Source: Pseudorhizobium flavum (GTDB lineage: Bacteria; Pseudomonadota; Alphaproteobacteria; Rhizobiales; Rhizobiaceae). From it: a DNA stretch of 64,000 bases. The position numbers and the translations under genes are program-made. Every line of letters begins with the position of its first letter. The first letter of the stretch is position 1. The DNA lies in the NCBI RefSeq assembly GCF_902502825.2, contig NZ_LR723670.1:1860001-1924000 (forward strand), read 5' to 3'. This document shows positions 59,781 through 64,000 of this stretch, piece after piece. The notes beneath the pieces are model-generated. The model searched no databases, was not told the origin of the DNA, and saw nothing but the letters and a program-made list of their open reading frames with translations.

Positions 59781-60938
59781 TCAAGCGGCCAGACTGCGCG
59801 CCTGATGGACACGATCCCGGCCGCCTCGCTTGGCATCGTACAGCGCGGCATCCGCCTGGCGCAATGCAGTCTCCAGGTCACCGTTCGCAGGCAGAGCCGC
59901 GACACCGAAGCTGGCGGTTACGACAGAACCGCCGGGCAGACCGGGTACCGTCATCTTGCGGGTACCGATCCTCAATGTATCTGCAACGGCAACGGCGATG
60001 GCCGGAGACGTCCCGGGTAGCAGGACCGCGAATTCTTCTCCGCCAATGCGCGCGACGATCGCACCGGTTCCGGCAAGCGTCGTGATCATCCTCGCGAAGG
60101 CACTGATGACCATATCGCCGGCGTGGTGGCCATAGCTGTCGTTGATCGACTTGAAATGATCGATGTCGCACAGGATGACGGCATGCTGACGATCGCCGGA
60201 ACTGTCGACCATCCTCTTCGCCGCTTTATCAAGGCCTCTGCGGTTGGCGAGCCCGGACAGGCTGTCATGTTCTGCATGGCCCCGCTCCACTGCCATGATG
60301 TCCAGCGTCAGAACAGCGAGCAGCATCAGCCCCACGGCAACGATCAGGACTGCCGTTATGCTCTGCGACATCACGGCATAGGACGTGGATATATAAGCAC
60401 TTGGGGTCGCGCCCGGGCCCATCAGGGCCGCAAGGGTCGCCTTGACCAGGAAATGCGCCCCGCTGAATGCCAGGACGAAACCGAGCGCCTTGTCCATCGC
60501 CGTCTTACGATCTGAGAGGAAGACAGTGATTGCGGCCGAGAACGTGACCACCGCATAGGGACCCTGATAGACGAAACCGTACCCCCACCACGTCCGCGGG
60601 ACTTCTCGCACCATAAGATACCCGGCCATGCCCAAGAGAAAGATTGCCAGAGCGGCCCGTACCGAGAAAGGCCGATCGTAGAGGAGGGAGACGCCCCAAT
60701 GTAGCAGCACGAGCCCGGCCAGCACGGTTCCATAGACAGCAAAGGACCAGGGTGCGGGATTACTGGCATAGGCCACGCCGAGTTCGGAGATCATCGTCAA
60801 CGACGCGATGAACAGGCCGCCGGAGAATAGAAGAGCGGACGAGCGCCAGCGGCTGTAAATGGAGACCACTGCGAAAACCGCACTGAAACACACACCGATG
60901 AGGAAATTGACCCAAAGAAATAACGCGGCAGCAGACAT
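59781..60938 (-). CDS. Membrane-bound diguanylate cyclase (GGDEF domain)
   Basis: 385-residue protein. The first ~215 residues hold seven membrane segments. A GGDEF domain follows at about 225-380 with the catalytic motif in ARIGGEEFAVLLPG (GGEEF, an active variant) and the substrate-binding CDIDHFKSINDSYGHHAGD. It makes cyclic di-GMP, controlling motility, attachment and exopolysaccharide. No EAL domain is present. It stands alone between the hydrolase and anmK; the signal sensed by the membrane domain is unknown. Confidence 0.92.
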   Translation of the reverse strand: MSAAALFLWVNFLIGVCFSAVFAVVSIYSRWRSSALLFSGGLFIASLTMISELGVAYASNPAPWSFAVYGTVLAGLVLLHWGVSLLYDRPFSVRAALAIFLLGMAGYLMVREVPRTWWGYGFVYQGPYAVVTFSAAITVFLSDRKTAMDKALGFVLAFSGAHFLVKATLAALMGPGATPSAYISTSYAVMSQSITAVLIVAVGLMLLAVLTLDIMAVERGHAEHDSLSGLANRRGLDKAAKRMVDSSGDRQHAVILCDIDHFKSINDSYGHHAGDMVISAFARMITTLAGTGAIVARIGGEEFAVLLPGTSPAIAVAVADTLRIGTRKMTVPGLPGGSVVTASFGVAALPANGDLETALRQADAALYDAKRGGRDRVHQARSLAA

Positions 60939-61025
60939 AGTGGACCAGCTTGTTGAACAGTCGCGCAGTGGGCGCGCTTTTGCATCGCAAACACAACTGT
61001 TAGTAACGACAAAAGATTAACATCA

Positions 61026-62150
61026 TCACGTTGAGGGCGATGCCACCAACCCGCCCTTCATGGGACTTGGCACCCCGGTTGTCCCAGGAAAGGTCAAGGG
61101 CAAGCCCTTCATGCTCCGGACAGCCAGATAGGCCCAGGCTTCCGCTTCCATCGCGTCACCGTCCAGCCCTGCTTCCTCCGCGGTGGCAACGCGGGCGTCG
61201 CGTTCGCCAGCGAGTTCGCGAAGATCCGCCATGAGCACCTCGTTAAGGCGTCCGCCCCCACAGACGACATACAAGCCGGGCGGCTCAGGCAGGTGCTTGG
61301 ACGACTGGATGATTGATGCCGCAGCCACATAGGCGAGCGTCCTGGCCCCATCAGCCAGTTCCACCTGATGGCCGGCCGGCGGGAGGAAGTCGTTTCGGTC
61401 CAGGGAACGGCGCCGCTTGTCCGTGAAGAATGGCTGCGAGAGATAAGTCCCCGCCAGGTCATGGTCGATCTGGCCCTCGGAGGCAATCAGCCCACCCTGA
61501 TCGTAGGGGACGCCCGCATTCGCGTCCACCCACTGGTCGATCAGACTGTTTCCAGGTCCGCTGTCGTAGGCGACGATTTCGCCGTCGGTGCCGATGAAGG
61601 TGAGATTGGAGATGCCGCCAATGTTCACAAAGCAGACGGGCCACTCCGGAAGCTGAAGCCCTTCCGCAAGGGCGGCGTGATAGGCGGGCACCAGGGGGGC
61701 CCCCTGCCCGCCATGGGCCATGTCGTTTGCGCGCATGTCGAAGACAACGGGTATGCGGGTCAGGTCGGCCAGGCATTGACCGTCACCCAACTGGATCGTC
61801 AGCCTCTGCTCGGGCCGATGCAGCACGGTCTGCCCATGGAAGCCGATGACATCGATCTCGGAAGCCGAGAGTCCATTGAGCTGCAGGAACTTTTCAACTG
61901 CTTCAGCATGCCGACGCGTCAACTCATCTTCAACGCTCAAGAGACACCCGGGGCGGTCGTCGCGGAAACGGGCCACCCTCGCGTCCTCCAGCGCCTGCTT
62001 GAGCCTCTGGCGGAATGCGTTCTCGTAGGGAATGCCAAGGAAGGCTCCACGCTCCACGCGACGTCCGCCATCTGTATGCAAGAGGGCAATATCGATGCCA
62101 TCCATCGATGTCCCGCTCATGAGGCCGATTGCTGTTTTCATCCCGTCCAT
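61026..62150 (-). CDS. anmK: Anhydro-N-acetylmuramic acid kinase
   Basis: 374-residue AnmK phosphorylates and opens 1,6-anhydro-MurNAc during cell-wall recycling. Signature blocks are [61 protein letters not shown] and [14 protein letters not shown]. The protein ends [15 protein letters not shown] ([18 protein letters not shown]). Three in-frame ATGs (62159, 62150, 62141) are possible; 62150 is preceded by GGAT at 8 nt and was chosen. It is divergent from tyrS, as is common in Rhizobiales. Confidence 0.95.
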   Translation of the reverse strand: MDGMKTAIGLMSGTSMDGIDIALLHTDGGRRVERGAFLGIPYENAFRQRLKQALEDARVARFRDDRPGCLLSVEDELTRRHAEAVEKFLQLNGLSASEIDVIGFHGQTVLHRPEQRLTIQLGDGQCLADLTRIPVVFDMRANDMAHGGQGAPLVPAYHAALAEGLQLPEWPVCFVNIGGISNLTFIGTDGEIVAYDSGPGNSLIDQWVDANAGVPYDQGGLIASEGQIDHDLAGTYLSQPFFTDKRRRSLDRNDFLPPAGHQVELADGARTLAYVAAASIIQSSKHLPEPPGLYVVCGGGRLNEVLMADLRELAGERDARVATAEEAGLDGDAMEAEAWAYLAVRSMKGLPLTFPGTTGVPSPMKGGLVASPST

Positions 62151-62240
62151 TGATGGCATCCAGAATCAATTTTGGAGTGATTATGCGCGAAAACAGTGGT
62201 AGAGGCCCGCGCGTATCCGGAATTCCTTTCAGAGAACGTC

Positions 62241-63497
62241 ATGTCCAGCTTCAAGTCCGATTTCCTCCGCACCATGCATGAGCGCGGCTTCATCCATCAG
62301 GTTTCCGATGAAAGCGGCCTCGATGACCTGCTCGCGAAGGAGAGCGTGACGGCCTATATCGGCTTCGACCCGACCGCTCCCAGTCTGCATGCCGGCGGGC
62401 TCATCCAGATCATGATGCTGCACTGGCTACAGGCAATAGGTCACCAGCCCATTTCCCTTATGGGTGGCGGCACCGGCATGGTCGGCGATCCTTCCTTCAA
62501 GGAGGAAGCACGCCAGCTGATGACCATCGACACGATCGAGAGCAATATCGCGTCGATCAAGCGGGTGTTCTCCAACTACCTCGACTATGACAAGGGCCCC
62601 AAGGGCGGTGCCCTCATGGTGAACAATGCCGAATGGCTTCGCGAGCTGAACTACCTCGAGTTCCTGCGCGATGTCGGACGCCATTTCTCCGTCAACCGCA
62701 TGTTGTCCTTCGACAGCGTGAAAACGCGCCTCGACCGAGAGCAGTCGCTGTCATTCCTTGAATTCAATTACATGATCCTCCAGGCCTACGACTTCGTAGA
62801 GTTGAACAAGCGCTACGGATGCCGGCTGCAGATGGGCGGATCGGACCAGTGGGGCAACATCATCAACGGCATCGACCTCGGTCACCGGATGGGGACGCCG
62901 CAGCTCTACGCGCTGACCTCGCCGTTGCTGACCACCTCCTCGGGCGCCAAGATGGGCAAGTCCATTAACGGCGCGGTCTGGCTGAACCCCGACATGCTGT
63001 CCGCCTACGACTTCTGGCAGTACTGGCGCAATACGGAGGACGCCGATGTCGCTCGGTTCCTCAAGCTGTACACGACGCTGCCGATGGACGAAATCGCCAG
63101 GCTTTCGGCGCTTGGCGGGACGGAAATCAACGAGGTCAAGAAGATCCTCGCAACTGAAATCACCGCCATGCTGCATGGTCGGCAGGCAGCCGAGGAGGCA
63201 GCCGAGACCGCCCGCAAGACCTTCGAGGAAGGCGCATTGGCCGAAAATCTGCCAACTGTGGAGATACCCACCGCTGAAATCGAAGCGAGGACAGGCCTCC
63301 TTGCGCTGATGGTACGGGCTGGCCTGGCGGCTTCGAACGGCGAAGCGCGCCGGCATGTGCAGGGCGGCGCGGTGAAGATCAACGACCGGCCGGTTGCTGA
63401 CGAACGCACGATGATCGGCAGCTCCGATGTCACGGAAGCGGGCGTCATCAAGCTCTCGCTTGGCAAGAAGAAGCACATCCTCGTCCGCCCGGCCTGA
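62241..63497 (+). CDS. tyrS: Tyrosine--tRNA ligase
   Basis: 418-residue class I aminoacyl-tRNA synthetase. The HIGH-equivalent is in [16 protein letters not shown], the tyrosine pocket in [23 protein letters not shown] and the KMSKS-equivalent in [18 protein letters not shown]-terminal S4 RNA-binding domain is present ([22 protein letters not shown]). The ATG at 62241 opens [20 protein letters not shown]; the frame is open to 62196 without similarity. A short GC-rich hairpin follows the stop. Confidence 0.97.
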   Translation: MSSFKSDFLRTMHERGFIHQVSDESGLDDLLAKESVTAYIGFDPTAPSLHAGGLIQIMMLHWLQAIGHQPISLMGGGTGMVGDPSFKEEARQLMTIDTIESNIASIKRVFSNYLDYDKGPKGGALMVNNAEWLRELNYLEFLRDVGRHFSVNRMLSFDSVKTRLDREQSLSFLEFNYMILQAYDFVELNKRYGCRLQMGGSDQWGNIINGIDLGHRMGTPQLYALTSPLLTTSSGAKMGKSINGAVWLNPDMLSAYDFWQYWRNTEDADVARFLKLYTTLPMDEIARLSALGGTEINEVKKILATEITAMLHGRQAAEEAAETARKTFEEGALAENLPTVEIPTAEIEARTGLLALMVRAGLAASNGEARRHVQGGAVKINDRPVADERTMIGSSDVTEAGVIKLSLGKKKHILVRPA

Positions 63498-63526
63498 TCC
63501 GCAGGAGGCGGAGCATCTGGAACAGG

Positions 63527-63549
63527 CCCGGCCCGCGCGCCGGGTCTTT
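63527..63549 (+). terminator. Weak terminator hairpin after tyrS
   Basis: 6-bp stem CCCGGC (63527-63532) / GCCGGG (63539-63544), 6-nt loop, then TCTTT. It lies between tyrS and the convergent AsmA-like gene. Confidence 0.45.
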
Positions 63550-63555
63550 CCCGCT

Positions 63556-64000
63556 CTACTGGAATTCGAAGATCTGCCGGAAAATGCCTGGTGCAATGAT
63601 CGACAGCGGATTGATCGTCAGTCGCGGCTCCGCGAATGGCCCCTCCAGCTTGAACGTGATCCCGATCAGACCGCGGTCGCGCCCATTCCCGAGGATGGCG
63701 CCGATGATCGGCAGTTCACCAAACAGTCGGTTCAGCCCATAGGCGGGCATGAAGGTGCCGGTGAGATCGGTGTTGCCTGCAGCATCACGTACCACGCCCT
63801 GGAAGCTTGCACCGATCTGCTCGCCGCGGACGATCCCGTTCTCCACCGCAAGCACGCTGTCGCGGTAGACGATCCTCGCGAAACCACGCTGGAAGCGGGC
63901 GGAACTGATGTCGATATCACGCTTCACCGCAGCATTCAGGCTGCGCCCGTCCTTGCCGACCGGCGTAGACACGAGAGACTGCAGCTTCTCTTCGTTCACC
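63556..64000 (-). CDS. AsmA/YhdP-like (DUF3971) protein, C-terminal part only
   Basis: About 148 C-terminal residues of a larger envelope protein; the gene continues past the right edge. The visible part ends LFGELPIIGAILGNGRDRGLIGITFKLEGPFAEPRLTINPLSIIAPGIFRQIFEF. This is the terminal signature of AsmA-like/DUF3971 proteins, in which FxxxGxxxxPxxxINPLSxxAPG is conserved. Relatives form long periplasmic bridges that move phospholipids to the outer membrane. It is convergent with tyrS. Confidence 0.85.
   Translation of the reverse strand, partial: VNEEKLQSLVSTPVGKDGRSLNAAVKRDIDISSARFQRGFARIVYRDSVLAVENGIVRGEQIGASFQGVVRDAAGNTDLTGTFMPAYGLNRLFGELPIIGAILGNGRDRGLIGITFKLEGPFAEPRLTINPLSIIAPGIFRQIFEFQ

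Overview
The window looks like a chromosomal segment of an alphaproteobacterium of the Rhizobiaceae (Rhizobium/Sinorhizobium/Agrobacterium relatives). The evidence is GC-rich coding with C/G at third positions, a phosphatidylcholine synthase (Pcs), a rhizobial-type suf operon (nifS-like, sufB, sufC, sufD, sufS, sufT, sufA) with an Irr-type operator, a dedicated CTTGAC -35 element, and a BMP-type nucleoside ABC transporter next to glmU and glmS. Species cannot be fixed from the sequence alone.

Layout. 1-18,165 is conserved core: the 5' two thirds of mfd, sdhE, recG, a DUF502 membrane protein, glmS, glmU, a four-gene BMP-family ABC importer, pcs, a UbiH-type hydroxylase, an AEC permease, a CcdA-like protein and tRNA-Lys(TTT). 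18,166-36,030 is accessory and partly decayed. It has fragments of an amino-acid ABC transporter fused to a TauE/SafE fragment, a PmrAB/QseBC-like two-component system with a PepSY protein, and a cytochrome b561 gene broken by both a nonsense codon and an IS3-family element. The IS has clear inverted repeats and a 4-bp target duplication. Then come an EptA-type lipid A phosphoethanolamine transferase, a Tat-exported acid phosphatase, YeeE/YedE remnants, a second two-component system, a divergent envelope thiol-redox operon (dsbD, Lgt-like/TlpA fusion, L,D-transpeptidase, dsbA), a decayed second L,D-transpeptidase, and MgtC, YkvA and oxidase-subunit-like membrane proteins.

36,096-47,390 is a compact glycan cluster: a CmoB-like methyltransferase, three CgeB-type glycosyltransferases in tandem, a GT4 glycosyltransferase, a cytoplasmic glycoside-hydrolase/CDP-paratose-2-epimerase-like fusion and a second sugar epimerase. 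These are tightly overlapping on the minus strand. A DUF1003 gene, an alcohol-dehydrogenase-type and a Gfo/Idh/MocA oxidoreductase follow on the plus strand. No flippase, polymerase or secretion signal is seen, so the product is unknown. This is the best candidate here for an undescribed pathway.

47,391-64,000 returns to mostly core functions: small membrane/secreted proteins, a MacAB-like efflux set, the suf operon, an alpha/beta hydrolase, a diguanylate cyclase, anmK, tyrS and the C-terminus of an AsmA/YhdP-like protein.

Regulatory sites of note: an Irr-type box (TTTAGAA-N3-TTCGAAA) over the predicted start of suf transcription; a perfect PmrA-type box (CTTAAG-N5-CTTAAG) between the second two-component system and dsbD; a TTGA-N6-TCAA site before the oxidase-like gene; a 28-bp perfect palindrome at the stop codon of the first histidine kinase.
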